In this document: piece by piece, positions 1 through 11,301 of the stretch
Layout: every line of letters starts with the position of its first letter
Position numbering within the stretch: the stretch's first letter is position 1
Source: Candidatus Planktophila lacus
GTDB taxonomy: Bacteria > Actinomycetota > Actinomycetes > Nanopelagicales > Nanopelagicaceae
DNA: 64,000 nucleotides
Direction: 5' to 3'
Assembly (NCBI RefSeq): GCF_002288385.1
Contig: NZ_CP016783.1
Coordinates: 930,001 to 994,000, forward strand
Translations under genes and position numbers: made by a program
The notes under the pieces: generated by a model
The model's database searches: none
Seen by the model: only the letters and a program-made list of their open reading frames with translations
What the model was told of the DNA's origin: nothing

Positions 1-1425
<1,425 letters not shown>

Positions 1426-1426
<1 letters not shown>

Positions 1427-3186
1427 TAGAGCTCCTGTGAATCCCAGTCGGGCGCGGTGGCGCGAGCGATCATGATTTCATCATTTGAAGTTCCGGCAGC
1501 AACCATCGGCCAAACCATCGCATCGCGATGTACGCGGAAATCGACAACAACTGGTTGGTCATTGATCGACATCGCTTTCTCGATCGTCTTATCCAAATCT
1601 TCAGGGCGTTCGCAAGAAAGACCGACGCAACCCATGCTTTCTGCGAGCATTGGGAAGTTAGGCACGCGCTTTGATTCGAGGTTGGTATTTGAATAACGAC
1701 CTTCGTAGAACAAGGTCTGCCATTGGCGAACCATGCCGAGTGATTCGTTATTGATAATCGCAACCTTGATTGGAATATTGTTTAGTGCGCAGGTAACGAG
1801 TTCCTGATTTGTCATCTGGAAACATCCATCGCCATCGATCGCCCAAACAGTTGCATCTGGTGCGCCAACTTTTGCGCCCATTGCAGCAGGTACGCCGTAA
1901 CCCATGGTGCCTGCACCGCCGGAGTTAAGCCAGGTGCGTGGGTGTTCGTATGAAATAAATTGTGATGCCCACATCTGGTGTTGGCCAACGCCTGCGGTAA
2001 AGATGGTGTCGGTTCCAGATATCTGCCCAAGTCGTTGGATTACATGTTGTGGTGACAATGAACCATCATCAGGTTGGTCATAACCCAATGGATATGTGGA
2101 CTTCAGCGAATTCATCTGGCGCATCCATGTTGAAAGATCTGGTTGGTTCTTTGCAAGAGCGGCTTTAAGTGCAGGAATCAGTGCAGAGATGGTTTCTCTT
2201 ACATCGCCAACAACTGCAACATCGGCATGACGGTTCTTTCCGATTTCAGCAGGATCAATATCTGCATGAAGAATCTTTGCATTTGGTGCAAATGTTGAAA
2301 GCTTTCCGGTAACGCGATCATCGAAACGAGCGCCTAAAGCGATTAGTAGGTCGGCCTTTTGTAGCGCTGTAACAGCGGCGACAGTTCCGTGCATTCCTGG
2401 CATACCCATATGCAGCGGATGTGAATCTGGGAAAGCACCGCGCGCCATAAGAGTTGTAACAACTGGTGCTCCTAGAAGTTCCACAAGTTGACGAAGTTCT
2501 TTATGAGCATTGGCCTTGATTACGCCGCCACCAACATAGAAGACTGGCTTTGATGATTGCGCGATAAGCGCTGCGGCATCGGTGATCGCCTGTGCATCTG
2601 GTGTGGTCTTTGGGTTGTAACCGGCAAGCTTGATTGAAGTTGGCCAATTAAATGTAGTCATCTTCTGCAAAGCATCTTTTGCAATATCTACTAGTACAGG
2701 ACCTGGGCGACCAGTTGTTGCGATATGGAAAGCCTCTGCAATAACGCCAGGGATTTCATCAGGGTTGGTTACCAAGTAATTGTGTTTTGTAAATGGCATA
2801 GTGATCCCGCGAATATCGGCTTCCTGGAATGCATCGGTACCAATTGCCGCAGATGGAACTTGACCAGTGATGGCAATCAGCGGAACTGAATCCATCGCCG
2901 CATCCATCAAAGGAGTAACAAGGTTTGTCGCACCTGGACCAGATGTTGCGATACAGACACCAGCGCGGCCAGTAACTTGCGCATAACCCGTTGCTGCGTG
3001 ACCTGCGCCTTGTTCGTGGCGAACCAAGATATGGCGAATAGATGAATCAAAGATCGGATCGTAAGCAGGAAGAATTGCGCCACCTGGCAGTCCGAACATC
3101 ACTTCTACATCTGCTGCTTCTAGGCTTTTCACCAATGAAGTAGCTCCTGTCATTGCTGTGCCGTTGGCCGTTGGTATGTGCGCCAT
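1426..3186 (-). CDS. ilvB: Acetolactate synthase large (catalytic) subunit
   Basis: This thiamine-diphosphate enzyme condenses two pyruvates, or pyruvate plus 2-oxobutyrate, as the first common step to valine, leucine and isoleucine. It is 586 aa, normal for the family. The catalytic Glu is E58 in [14 protein letters not shown], and the ThDP/Mg motif starts with [11 protein letters not shown] at about residue 449. The three-domain layout (PYR, central FAD-type, PP) is complete. GGAAAGGAGT precedes the ATG. It is the first gene of ilvB-ilvN-ilvC and lies behind a leader peptide plus terminator (3251-3355), so expression is probably controlled by attenuation. Confidence 0.97.
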
Positions 3187-3250
3187 CTTCTTACTCCTTT
3201 CCGTACTCTCTAGGTTTTACTTTTTATTTCTACAACTTATTTCTTAAATG

Positions 3251-3275
3251 AAAAAACCCTCAGAGGATCTGAGGG
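3251..3275 (-). terminator. Attenuator terminator of the ilvBNC operon
   Basis: On the minus strand an 8-bp perfect stem (CCCTCAGA / TCTGAGGG, loop TCC) is followed at once by TTTTTT. This is a textbook intrinsic terminator, placed between the leader peptide and ilvB, so it would stop transcription before the operon. The arms are 3257-3264 and 3268-3275 and the T run is 3251-3256. Its upstream neighbour is a second stem (3275-3299) that shares one base with it, so the two structures may compete. Confidence 0.85.
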
Positions 3276-3299
3276 CGCGTGCGTTAAAAAGGCACGCGC
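3275..3299 (-). promoter_or_regulatory. Leader hairpin abutting the attenuator (candidate antiterminator)
   Basis: An 8-bp perfect inverted repeat, GCGCGTGC (3292-3299) with GCACGCGC (3275-3282), encloses a 9-base loop on the minus strand. The upstream arm ends in the leader peptide stop codon, so a ribosome finishing the peptide would cover it. The downstream arm ends exactly where the terminator stem begins and shares one base with it. This is the geometry expected for ribosome-controlled attenuation. Which stem acts as antiterminator is an inference. Confidence 0.6.
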
Positions 3300-3355
3300 T
3301 ATCGAATGACCACCACAATTACTGATGACGAGATGAGCGCGTACTTCTTTGACAT
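3299..3355 (-). CDS. ilv leader peptide (18 aa, Ile/Val-rich)
   Basis: A small reading frame, MSKKYALISSSVIVVVIR, ends 5 bases before the loop of the leader hairpin and ahead of the ilvBNC terminator. Eight of its 18 residues are Ile, Val or Leu, with a Val-Ile-Val-Val-Val-Ile run just before the stop. GGAG lies 9 bases before the ATG. Leader peptides of this kind sense charged tRNA(Ile/Val/Leu): stalling at the run would favour readthrough into ilvB. It is too short for ordinary gene callers. The role is inferred from composition and position and fits known ilv leaders, including those of corynebacteria. Confidence 0.82.
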   Translation of the reverse strand: MSKKYALISSSVIVVVIR

Positions 3356-3393
3356 GTGAGTATTCTCCATCGCAGATGGCAGTTGAGTCAAGG

Positions 3394-3413
3394 TTTGAGA
3401 TGTAAGTCTCAAA
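3394..3413. repeat. Perfect inverted repeat between ilvD and the ilv leader
   Basis: TTTGAGA (3394-3400) and TCTCAAA (3407-3413) form a 7-bp perfect inverted repeat with a 6-base gap, in the 66 bases between the ilvD stop and the leader peptide. It has no T run, so it is a poor terminator. It could be an operator for the ilvBNC promoter or a weak ilvD 3' hairpin; the sequence does not decide. Confidence 0.35.
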
Positions 3414-3421
3414 TTGTGAAA

Positions 3422-5095
3422 CTAGCCGCAGACAGCGCCCTTGGAGGCCGAGCCAACGGTCTTGGAATACTTCGCCAAGACGCCACGGGTGAATTTATGA
3501 GGCAGTGGCTGCCAGCCAACTTTGCGAGCTTCGAGTTCTGCCGGGTCAACCAAGAGATCTAAGGTGCGCGCCTTGATATCAATGCGCACAAGATCTCCAT
3601 CTTTTATAAATGCAATCGGTCCACCATCTACTGCTTCAGGTGCAACGTGCCCAACGCATAGACCAGTTGATCCACCAGAGAAGCGACCATCAGTTAAGAG
3701 CAGAGTTGATTTACCAAGACCTGCGCCTTTTATCGCACCAGTAATCATCAACATCTCGCGCATTCCTGGTCCACCCTTTGGGCCTTCGTAGCGAATAACA
3801 ACTACATCGCCGGCTTGGATGGTTCCGTTTTCTAACGCTGCCATTGCTGCTTGTTCGCGTTCAAAGACGCGCGCTGGCCCTTCGAAAGATTCGATACCGA
3901 TACCTGCGGTCTTGCAAACTGCGCCATCTGTTGCAAGTGATCCACCAAGAATTGTGATTCCGACATCGGTAGAAAGTGGCGTAGCAACGGCATGCAAGAT
4001 ATCGCCATCAACATCTGGTGGATTAATTCCAGCAAGGTTTTCGGCCATAGTTTTTCCGGTAACCGTCATGACATCACCATGCAATAGACCGGCGTCAAGA
4101 AGGGCTTTAAGAATTACAGGGACTCCCCCAACGCGGTCCATGTCAGTCATTACATAGCGACCAAATGGTTTTAAATCTCCGAGCAGTGGAACACGTGAAC
4201 CTATGCGATGGAAATCATCGAGTGATAAATCAACTTCTGCTTCGTGTGCGATGGCTAATAAGTGGAGCACGGCATTGGTTGATCCGCCCACTGCCATAAC
4301 CGCCGTTATAGCGTTTTCAAATGCGCGCTTAGTTAAAATATCGCGAGTCGTTAGACCCATCTTGATCATATTTACAACGGCAGCTCCAGATTGAACTGCG
4401 AATGCATCGCGACGACGGTCAACTGCAGGAGGTGCAGCAGATCCTGGAAGCGAGAGACCAATTGCTTCACCAACTGTTGCCATGGTGTTTGCCGTATACA
4501 TGCCACCGCAAGCGCCTTCACCTGGACAGATAGCGCGCTCAATTTGATCAACGCGTTCCTTAGTGATCAACCCGCGAGCGCATGCACCAACTGCTTCAAA
4601 GGCATCAATGATGGTTACATCGTTTCCATCTACTTGGCCAGGAAGAGTTGATCCGGCATAGACAAATACAGATGCCACATCGATACGCGCTGCCGCCATC
4701 ATCATTCCAGGCAGTGACTTATCGCACCCTGCAAAAGTGACCATGCCATCAAAGCGTTCTGCCTGCATAACAGTTTCAACTGAATCCGCGATTACTTCAC
4801 GAGATACAAGTGAAAAGTGCATACCTTCATGGCCCATTGAGATTCCATCGGAAACTGAGATGGTGCCAAATTGCATTGGGAATCCACCGGCATCGATAAC
4901 GCCTTGCTTAGAAGCTTTAGCTAAGCGATCTAATGAGAGATTACATGGGGTGATTTCATTCCAGGACGATGCAATTCCAATTTGTGGCTTGACCCAATCT
5001 TCATCACCCATTCCGACTGCGCGAAGCATTCCGCGGGCAGGTGCGCGCTCTAAACCATCTGTGACCAAACCCGAACGTGGCTTCATCTGCGACAT
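3422..5095 (-). CDS. ilvD: Dihydroxy-acid dehydratase
   Basis: IlvD removes water from dihydroxy acids to give the 2-oxo acid precursors of isoleucine and valine, using an iron-sulfur cluster and Mg2+. With the ATG at 5095 the protein is 557 aa. The three cluster cysteines are visible: C51 in ITPCN, C124 in AGCDKSLPG and C196 in [12 protein letters not shown]. The open frame extends eight codons further to a GTG, but I prefer this ATG because TAGACT lies exactly 7 bases before it with no ribosome site, the leaderless pattern used repeatedly in this window. It is upstream of, and in the same direction as, ilvBNC, and divergent from the exporter at 5172. Confidence 0.96.
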   Translation of the reverse strand: MSQMKPRSGLVTDGLERAPARGMLRAVGMGDEDWVKPQIGIASSWNEITPCNLSLDRLAKASKQGVIDAGGFPMQFGTISVSDGISMGHEGMHFSLVSREVIADSVETVMQAERFDGMVTFAGCDKSLPGMMMAAARIDVASVFVYAGSTLPGQVDGNDVTIIDAFEAVGACARGLITKERVDQIERAICPGEGACGGMYTANTMATVGEAIGLSLPGSAAPPAVDRRRDAFAVQSGAAVVNMIKMGLTTRDILTKRAFENAITAVMAVGGSTNAVLHLLAIAHEAEVDLSLDDFHRIGSRVPLLGDLKPFGRYVMTDMDRVGGVPVILKALLDAGLLHGDVMTVTGKTMAENLAGINPPDVDGDILHAVATPLSTDVGITILGGSLATDGAVCKTAGIGIESFEGPARVFEREQAAMAALENGTIQAGDVVVIRYEGPKGGPGMREMLMITGAIKGAGLGKSTLLLTDGRFSGGSTGLCVGHVAPEAVDGGPIAFIKDGDLVRIDIKARTLDLLVDPAELEARKVGWQPLPHKFTRGVLAKYSKTVGSASKGAVCG

Positions 5096-5102
5096 GGCGG
5101 TG

Positions 5103-5132
5103 AGTCTAATAGACTCCACTCATTGACTTCAA
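5103..5132 (-). promoter_or_regulatory. Leaderless promoter of ilvD
   Basis: On the minus strand TTGAAG (5132-5127) is followed after 18 bases by TAGACT (5108-5103), and 7 bases later by the ilvD ATG. Transcription would start at or next to the ATG. No Shine-Dalgarno sequence is present, which supports a leaderless mRNA. Confidence 0.6.
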
Positions 5133-5171
5133 TATTTAACCAATTTGCTTAACGTTTCCGAGGAGATTTCT

Positions 5172-6644
5172 GTGTCAAAAAAGCCTGTCCAATTAGATAA
5201 AGATGGATTAGATCCAAATCGCTGGCGTACGCTCTTTGTAGTTGCCATCGCTCAATTAATGGTCGTTCTTGACTCATCTATTGTAAATATTGCGATCCCA
5301 AGCGCTAAAGCAGATCTCGGGATTACCGATGCTAATCAGCAATGGGTTATAACCGCATACACCCTTGCCTTTGGATCTTTACTTCTTATTGGTGGTCGCA
5401 TTGGTGACTTTATGGGTCGCAAGCGAATATTCATTATCGGTCTCGCAGGATTTGCAGCAGCATCTGCCCTTGGTGGAGTAGCCGCAAATCAGGAATTACT
5501 CTTCGCTTCACGCGCACTTCAAGGTGTTTTCGGTGCGCTACTTGCACCTGCAGCTTTAGCAATTATTTCTGTAACTTTCACCGTTCCTGCAGAGCGCGCT
5601 AAAGCTTTCGGAGTTGTTGGAGCGATCTCAGGTGGTGGCGCAGCAATTGGCCTAATTCTTGGCGGAACACTCACCGAGTACTTCTCATGGCGCTGGTGCT
5701 TGGGCGTCAACGTTCCGATCGCAATCTTTGCTGGCTTAATGGCCTTTTTCTATGTCAGAGAATCTAAAGCTGGTGGCGAACACAGCTATGACATTCCAGG
5801 CGTTATCACCGCAACTGCCGGTCTCTTCTCGTTGACTTACGGCTTTAACGAAGCAGCGACAAAGGGTTGGTCATCACAGAGCACAATTACATTCTTAGTT
5901 GTCGCTGTACTTCTCTTGGTTTCGTTTGTTGTAATCGAAGCCAAGGTTTCAAACCCAATGATGCCGCTTCGCGTTGTAACAGAGCGCAATCGTGGTGGTT
6001 CTTACCTTGGTTCGCTCATCGTCGGAGCTGGTCTCTTCTCGATGTTCTTATTCCTAGGTCTTTACCTACAAGTCGTACTTGGTTACTCACCACTTAAATC
6101 AGGCTTTGCATTCTTGCCATTTACTGCAGGAATTATTGTCTTCGCAGGTATCGCATCTCAGTTGCTGCCGAAATTTGGTCCAAAGCCGCTGATGGTTCCT
6201 GGTCTGGTTTTCGCAGGTATTGGTCTGCTTGCGTTGACCTTGATTACCCCCGAAACTTCCTATGTAACGCATGTACTTCCATCTCTGTTGATTATGAGCT
6301 CGGGAATGGCGTTGGTCTTTATTCCACTTACTTCAACATCGCTACATGGAGTAAGTAATCAAGACACGGGCGTTGCCAGTGCGATGCTCAACACCAGCCA
6401 GCAGGTTGGTGGATCACTCGGTACCGCACTACTTAATACAGTTGCGGCAACCGCTGCTACAAATTACATCGCAGCCAATCAAAATCTTGGAGATAAGGTG
6501 CAAGCCTTTGGCATCACACATGGTTTCACGGTTGCATTTACCGTATCTGCTGGCTTGTTATTTGCTGGTGCGATCGTGCTCTTCTTCTTTATCAACGTTG
6601 GGAAAGATTCTCTCGTTGAAACAGAAGGCGTTTCAGTTCACTAA
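5172..6644 (+). CDS. MFS drug exporter, DHA2 (14-TM, EmrB/QacA) family
   Basis: A 490-residue proton-coupled exporter of the plasma membrane. The first helix carries VVLDSSIVNIAIPS, the DHA2 signature for the EmrB/QacA group, and the loop after helix 2 has GGRIGDFMGRKR (motif A). About 14 hydrophobic segments follow. The start is GTG at 5172, because GAGGAG lies 6 bases before it; an upstream in-frame ATG at 5145 has no ribosome site. It is divergent from ilvD and stands alone. Substrate cannot be read from the sequence; family members export amphipathic drugs or metabolites. Confidence 0.9.
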   Translation: MSKKPVQLDKDGLDPNRWRTLFVVAIAQLMVVLDSSIVNIAIPSAKADLGITDANQQWVITAYTLAFGSLLLIGGRIGDFMGRKRIFIIGLAGFAAASALGGVAANQELLFASRALQGVFGALLAPAALAIISVTFTVPAERAKAFGVVGAISGGGAAIGLILGGTLTEYFSWRWCLGVNVPIAIFAGLMAFFYVRESKAGGEHSYDIPGVITATAGLFSLTYGFNEAATKGWSSQSTITFLVVAVLLLVSFVVIEAKVSNPMMPLRVVTERNRGGSYLGSLIVGAGLFSMFLFLGLYLQVVLGYSPLKSGFAFLPFTAGIIVFAGIASQLLPKFGPKPLMVPGLVFAGIGLLALTLITPETSYVTHVLPSLLIMSSGMALVFIPLTSTSLHGVSNQDTGVASAMLNTSQQVGGSLGTALLNTVAATAATNYIAANQNLGDKVQAFGITHGFTVAFTVSAGLLFAGAIVLFFFINVGKDSLVETEGVSVH

Positions 6645-6653
6645 TTAGTTAGA

Positions 6654-6683
6654 AATTTCAATGGCCGCAGGCTATGTGAAATT
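6654..6683. terminator. Bidirectional hairpin between converging exporter and gatB
   Basis: AATTTCA (6654-6660) pairs perfectly with TGAAATT (6677-6683). Inside, ATGGCC and GGCTAT extend the stem past a one-base bulge around a GCA loop. It lies in the 45 bases between two converging genes, where a shared terminator is expected. T-rich flanks are short, so strength is uncertain. Confidence 0.55.
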
Positions 6684-6689
6684 GAAGAT

Positions 6690-8189
6690 CTAGTGACCTA
6701 AGTGGCCAAGTAGAAGCTCTCGTACGCGAGCAGCATCTGCTTGGCCCTTTGTCTCTTTCATAACCGCGCCAATTAGCGCGCCTGCTGCAGGAACATGTCC
6801 ATTACGAACTTTATCTGCAGTCTCTGCTTGCTCAGCACAAACCTTCTCAATGGCAGCCATTAGCGCGCCATCATCGTTAACAACTTTAATACCGCGCTTT
6901 GCCACAACTTCAGAAGGCTTTCCTTCACCAGCGATTACGCCTTCTACAACTTGGCGGGCCAACTTATCGGTGAGCTCGCCTGCAGCAACTAGCGCAACGA
7001 TTTCAGCAACATCGGCTGGGGTAATTGAAAGATCGGCAATCGCAGAATCTTTTTCGTTTGCGATACGTGAGATTTCACCGAGCCACCAGGTACGCGCCTT
7101 AGTTGGTTCTGCACCAAGCAGAACGGTAGCTTCCACGATATCCAAAACGTCAGCGTTGATCATCGCAGCCATCTCTTTATCTGGAACAGACCATTCCTCT
7201 TTCAAGCGCTTACGACGTAGCGATGGGCGCTCCGGTAATTGCTTGCGAAGAGTTTCGATCCAGCCTGCATCAGGTGCAACTGGAACTAGATCCGGCTCAG
7301 GGAAGTAACGGTAATCCTCAGCTTGTTCTTTTGAGCGACCAGAGCGAGTTAGCCCCGACTCTTCTTGGAAGTGACGAGTCTCTTGCTTAACTTTCTTGCC
7401 ATCATTTAGAAGTTCAGCATGGCGGATCATTTCACCGCGGATAGCGCGCTCGACAGAGCGAAGTGAGTTTACGTTCTTGGTTTCAGAGCGCGTTCCAAGA
7501 ACTTCAGAACCAATTATGCGAAGGGAAATGTTGGCATCACAACGAAGCGAGCCTTGCTCCATCTTTACATCAGAGACCTTGAGACCGCGCAAGATATCGC
7601 GGAGTTCGGCAACGTAAGCCTTGGCAACTTCTGGTGCGTACTTTCCAGTGCCAGGAACAATCTTGGTAACGATTTCAACAAGTGGAATTCCAGCGCGGTT
7701 GTAATCAAGGAGCGAGTATTCAGCGCCATGGATACGACCAGTTGCACCGCCAACGTGCAGCGACTTTCCGGTGTCTTCTTCCATATGTACGCGTTCGATT
7801 TCGATGCGGAACTGCTTTGGACCTTCTTCAGTTTCGATTTCTACATCTACATAACCATCGAAGCAGATTGGTTCGTCGTACTGCGAAATCTGGAAGTTCT
7901 TTGGCATATCAGGATAGAAATAGTTTTTGCGGGCAAAGCGACTGTAAGGAGCGATCTGACAGTTAAGCGCCAGACCAATCTTGATCGTGGATTCGATCGC
8001 TGTTGCATTTACAACTGGCAGTGCGCCAGGGAGTGCCAAACAGACTGGGCAAGTTTGGGTATTTGGTTCTGCGCCAAATGTGGTGCTGCAAGAGCAGAAC
8101 ATCTTGGATTCGGTATTTAGTTCAACGTGAACTTCTAGGCCAAGTACTGGTTCGTACTTTGAAATTACATCGTCATAGGTAAGCGCCAT
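6690..8189 (-). CDS. gatB: Asp-tRNA(Asn)/Glu-tRNA(Gln) amidotransferase subunit B
   Basis: GatB binds mischarged tRNA and activates its Glu or Asp carboxyl with ATP, so that GatA-derived ammonia can amidate it. It is 499 aa, normal length. The N-terminal catalytic cradle starts with [12 protein letters not shown], and Cys pairs CSC (32-34) and CPVC (47-50) form the zinc site seen in this family. A GatB/YqeY helical tail domain binds the tRNA. The start overlaps the gatA stop (TAATG), giving the translationally coupled order gatC-gatA-gatB. The organism therefore makes Gln-tRNA, and possibly Asn-tRNA, by the indirect route. Confidence 0.97.
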   Translation of the reverse strand: MALTYDDVISKYEPVLGLEVHVELNTESKMFCSCSTTFGAEPNTQTCPVCLALPGALPVVNATAIESTIKIGLALNCQIAPYSRFARKNYFYPDMPKNFQISQYDEPICFDGYVDVEIETEEGPKQFRIEIERVHMEEDTGKSLHVGGATGRIHGAEYSLLDYNRAGIPLVEIVTKIVPGTGKYAPEVAKAYVAELRDILRGLKVSDVKMEQGSLRCDANISLRIIGSEVLGTRSETKNVNSLRSVERAIRGEMIRHAELLNDGKKVKQETRHFQEESGLTRSGRSKEQAEDYRYFPEPDLVPVAPDAGWIETLRKQLPERPSLRRKRLKEEWSVPDKEMAAMINADVLDIVEATVLLGAEPTKARTWWLGEISRIANEKDSAIADLSITPADVAEIVALVAAGELTDKLARQVVEGVIAGEGKPSEVVAKRGIKVVNDDGALMAAIEKVCAEQAETADKVRNGHVPAAGALIGAVMKETKGQADAARVRELLLGHLGH

Positions 8190-9685
8190 TATTTGGCACC
8201 TCCTAGCGCTGGAACCTGATCAATTAAATATCCGCCCCATTTGCTGACCAGCGCTGCTTCAAGTGCTCCACCGACTTCGTAAAGTCGTTGATCTTGCATC
8301 GCTGGCGCCATGATCTGGAAACCAACCGGCAGACCATCTTCATCGGCTAATCCTGCTGGCAGGCTCATTCCGCAAATACCAGCAAGGTTTACCGGAATTG
8401 TTGCTACATCTGCCAAATACATCGCGATTGGATCTTCAGATTTTTCACCGATCTTAAAGGCGGTGATTGGTGATGTTGGTGAAACCAATACATCTGCCTG
8501 AGTAAATGCCTTCTTATAATCATCAATAATCAAGGTACGGATCTTCTGCGCGCTGCCGTAGTACGCATCGTAATAACCAGATGAGAGTGCATATGTACCG
8601 AGGATGATGCGGCGCTTAACCTCGCGGCCAAATCCTGCTTCACGGGTTGCGTTCATGACTGTTTCAGCAGATGCGCCATCGACATCGCCTGTCCGTAGTC
8701 CATAACGCATAGCGTCAAAGCGGGCTAAGTTGGAAGAGCATTCAGATGGTGCGATCAAGTAGTAAGCAGCAAGTGCATATTCGAAACTTGGGCAATCAAC
8801 TTCAACGATTTCAGCGCCAAGAGATGCAAGTAGCTCAAGTGATTCGTTAAAGCGGGCAAGGACTCCGTTCTGATAGCCATCGCCTTGCAACTGCTTTATT
8901 ACGCCGATCTTCTTTCCTTTTAAATCGGCGCTACGTGCTGCCGCAACAACGTTTGGAACTGCCGCCTTAATGCTCGTTGCATCCTTCGGATCATGTCCAG
9001 CCATTACTTCATGCAACAACGCAGTATCTAAAACGGTGCGACCAAACGGTCCTGCTTGATCAAGACTTGAGGAGTAAGCGATAAGACCGTAACGAGAAAC
9101 TGCTCCGTAAGTTGGACGAACGCCAACGATTCCAGTTAGCGCCGCAGGTTGGCGAATCGAACCGCCAGTATCAGAACCAACGGCGATCGGTGCTTCAAAT
9201 GCGCTAACCGCTGCAGCTGATCCACCACTTGAACCACCTGGAGTGCGAGTTAAATCCCATGGATTAAAAGTTGGGCCATAGCCTGAGTTTTCAGTAGAAG
9301 AACCCATTGCGAATTCATCCATATTGGTTTTACCAAGAATTACAACGCCGGCCTGCTTTAACTTTGAAACGACAGTTGAGTCATACGGCGGTTTCCAACC
9401 CTGCAAGATCTTTGATCCCGCTGTTGTCGGTACGCCTTCTTGGGCTAAGACATCTTTAAGTGCAAGTGGAACACCTGCAAGTGGGTGCAACTTCTTTCCA
9501 GCAGCGCGTTCGGCATCAACTTTGGCGGCTTGAGCAAGTGCATTCTCGCCATCGACATGTAGAAATGCTTTTACCTTTGAATCGACTTCACTGATGCGAT
9601 CTAAATGGCTTTGGGTAAGCGCAACCGAAGTCGTCTCCCCCGATGTCAGGGATGCTGACATTTGTGCAGCAGTTTTTTTAATCAT
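8189..9685 (-). CDS. gatA: Asp-tRNA(Asn)/Glu-tRNA(Gln) amidotransferase subunit A
   Basis: GatA is the glutaminase of GatCAB: it releases ammonia from glutamine and passes it to GatB. It is 498 aa. The amidase-signature triad is intact: K77 in LALKDV, cis-Ser S152 in PGGSSGGSA, and nucleophile S176 in [11 protein letters not shown]. It overlaps gatC upstream by 4 bases (ATGA) and gatB downstream by 1 base. This is a housekeeping operon with nothing unusual in it. Confidence 0.97.
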   Translation of the reverse strand: MIKKTAAQMSASLTSGETTSVALTQSHLDRISEVDSKVKAFLHVDGENALAQAAKVDAERAAGKKLHPLAGVPLALKDVLAQEGVPTTAGSKILQGWKPPYDSTVVSKLKQAGVVILGKTNMDEFAMGSSTENSGYGPTFNPWDLTRTPGGSSGGSAAAVSAFEAPIAVGSDTGGSIRQPAALTGIVGVRPTYGAVSRYGLIAYSSSLDQAGPFGRTVLDTALLHEVMAGHDPKDATSIKAAVPNVVAAARSADLKGKKIGVIKQLQGDGYQNGVLARFNESLELLASLGAEIVEVDCPSFEYALAAYYLIAPSECSSNLARFDAMRYGLRTGDVDGASAETVMNATREAGFGREVKRRIILGTYALSSGYYDAYYGSAQKIRTLIIDDYKKAFTQADVLVSPTSPITAFKIGEKSEDPIAMYLADVATIPVNLAGICGMSLPAGLADEDGLPVGFQIMAPAMQDQRLYEVGGALEAALVSKWGGYLIDQVPALGGAK

Positions 9686-9981
9686 TCTGCTTCACCAAGA
9701 ATTTGTGGAACGCGAAAGCGTTGATCTTCTTGTGCAGGGGCCCCAGATAACGCTTGCTCTGGAGTAAGGCTTGGTTGCACTTGATCTTCACGGAAAATGT
9801 TTTCAATTGGCTGCGGATGAGATGTTGCCTTGACGCCTTCTAAATCCAGCTCTTGAACTCGCGCTACTGCGTCGAGGATGCTGCCAAATTGTGATGCCAG
9901 ATTTACGAGTTCATCCTCGGTCATCTCAATGCGGGCAAGCGATGCCAACTTTGCGACATCATCACGGGAAAGGCTGCTCAT
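9682..9981 (-). CDS. gatC: Asp-tRNA(Asn)/Glu-tRNA(Gln) amidotransferase subunit C
   Basis: GatC is the small linker that wraps around GatA and GatB and stabilises the complex. It is 99 aa, with the typical N-terminal [16 protein letters not shown] and the C-terminal [16 protein letters not shown]. It opens the gatC-gatA-gatB operon. TAAACT lies 9 bases before the ATG, so the mRNA leader is probably only a few bases long; no convincing ribosome site is seen. Confidence 0.95.
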   Translation of the reverse strand: MSSLSRDDVAKLASLARIEMTEDELVNLASQFGSILDAVARVQELDLEGVKATSHPQPIENIFREDQVQPSLTPEQALSGAPAQEDQRFRVPQILGEAE

Positions 9982-10009
9982 AGTGTGTGAAGTTTAATGA
10001 GAAAGCGGG

Positions 10010-11278
10010 TTACGAGCGAATTTGCCCATCACCAGTGACGATCCAAGTGGTTGTGGTCATCGCTTCTAAGCCCATCGGGCCGCGGGCATGAAGTTTCTGA
10101 TTTGAGATGCCGATTTCAGCGCCAAATCCCATTTGTTCGCCATCAGTAAAGCGCGTAGAAGTATTGACCATCACGGCTGCGCAATCAGCAAGTGCGATGA
10201 AACGGTCTGCGTTCTCTTTCTTCTCAGTCACGATCGCTTCTGTGTGATTAGTGCCGTACTTTGCGATGTGATCTGCTGCAGCATCAACTGAATCAACAAC
10301 ACCAACGTTCATTTCAAGGATTCCATATTCAGTGCACCAGTTTTGATCAGTGGCAGGAGTTGAAGCAATTCCAAACTTTTCAGCCACCTTCTGTGCAGTT
10401 GCATCAGCGTGCAAGATAACGCCAGCATCAGATAGCGCCTTGAGCGCCATCGGCAAAAATGTCGGTGCAATGGCTCGGTGAACCAAAAGAGTTTCGGCGG
10501 CGTTGCAAACACTTGGGCGATGGGTCTTGGAGTTAATCAAGATTGGAAGAGCTTTTTCAATATCTGCAAATTCGTCGACATAAACATGGCAAACACCAGC
10601 ACCGGTTTCGATAGTTGGAACTGTAGATTCATCGACCACCATGCGGATTAGCGCGGCGCTGCCACGTGGAATAACTAGATCAACTTTGCCACGTGCGTTT
10701 AGCAGTGCTTTAACGGTTGCACGATCTTCGGATGGAACCAACTGAATTACCTCTGGTGAAATTTTTGTTGTGGCTAGCGCATCTCGGATAACGGTTACGA
10801 GAACCTGGTTGCTCGCCGCCGCTGTAGAAGAGCCACGCAACAACGCTGCGTTGCCGGACATTAGCAAGATAACTGCAGCATCTACCGTGACATTTGGACG
10901 GGCTTCGTAAACCATTCCGATGACGCCAAATGGAACAGATACTTGTTTAAGATCTAAACCATTTGGCAGAGTTGATTGGCGCAACACTTGTCCAAGTGGA
11001 TCTGGAAGATCAGCGACCAAGCGCGCGCCATTAGCCATTCCGGCAACTCGAGATTCGGTAAGAAGTAACCGGTCTTGCATCTGAGGATGCATATCTTCAG
11101 CTTTTGCTCGCGCAATATCTTCGGCATTAGCCTTTAAAATCTCGGCGCTACGAGATTCGATTGCGGCAGCAATTGCATACAAGGCGGCCTTACGTTCGGC
11201 ACCCGTTGCTGTCGAAAGAGTGCGTGCAGCGGTACGCGCTTTAAGCGCTAACCCTGAAACTATCTCGACAGCATCCAT
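10010..11278 (-). CDS. proA: Gamma-glutamyl phosphate reductase
   Basis: ProA reduces glutamyl-5-phosphate to glutamate semialdehyde with NADPH, the second step of proline synthesis. It is 422 aa, the usual size. The aldehyde-dehydrogenase fold is evident, and the catalytic Cys lies in HRPSVCNAAETLLVH at about residue 258. It follows proB after a 23-base gap. That gap contains TAAACT exactly 6 bases before the ATG, so proA may also have its own leaderless transcript. Confidence 0.96.
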   Translation of the reverse strand: MDAVEIVSGLALKARTAARTLSTATGAERKAALYAIAAAIESRSAEILKANAEDIARAKAEDMHPQMQDRLLLTESRVAGMANGARLVADLPDPLGQVLRQSTLPNGLDLKQVSVPFGVIGMVYEARPNVTVDAAVILLMSGNAALLRGSSTAAASNQVLVTVIRDALATTKISPEVIQLVPSEDRATVKALLNARGKVDLVIPRGSAALIRMVVDESTVPTIETGAGVCHVYVDEFADIEKALPILINSKTHRPSVCNAAETLLVHRAIAPTFLPMALKALSDAGVILHADATAQKVAEKFGIASTPATDQNWCTEYGILEMNVGVVDSVDAAADHIAKYGTNHTEAIVTEKKENADRFIALADCAAVMVNTSTRFTDGEQMGFGAEIGISNQKLHARGPMGLEAMTTTTWIVTGDGQIRS

Positions 11279-11284
11279 TGGAAA

Positions 11285-11290
11285 AGTTTA
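11285..11290 (-). promoter_or_regulatory. -10 box for leaderless proA
   Basis: TAAACT on the minus strand is followed by six bases and then the proA ATG, with no ribosome site between. It matches the TAnnnT-N6/7-start pattern found before many genes here. No clear -35 is seen. Confidence 0.45.
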
Positions 11291-11301
11291 TCGGTTTCTA
11301 T

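Noticed and set aside
7554-8120. A 188-codon open frame on the plus strand
   Set aside because: It lies entirely antisense to gatB, has aromatic-rich composition unlike neighbouring proteins and no family motif. It is a shadow of the gatB codon pattern.
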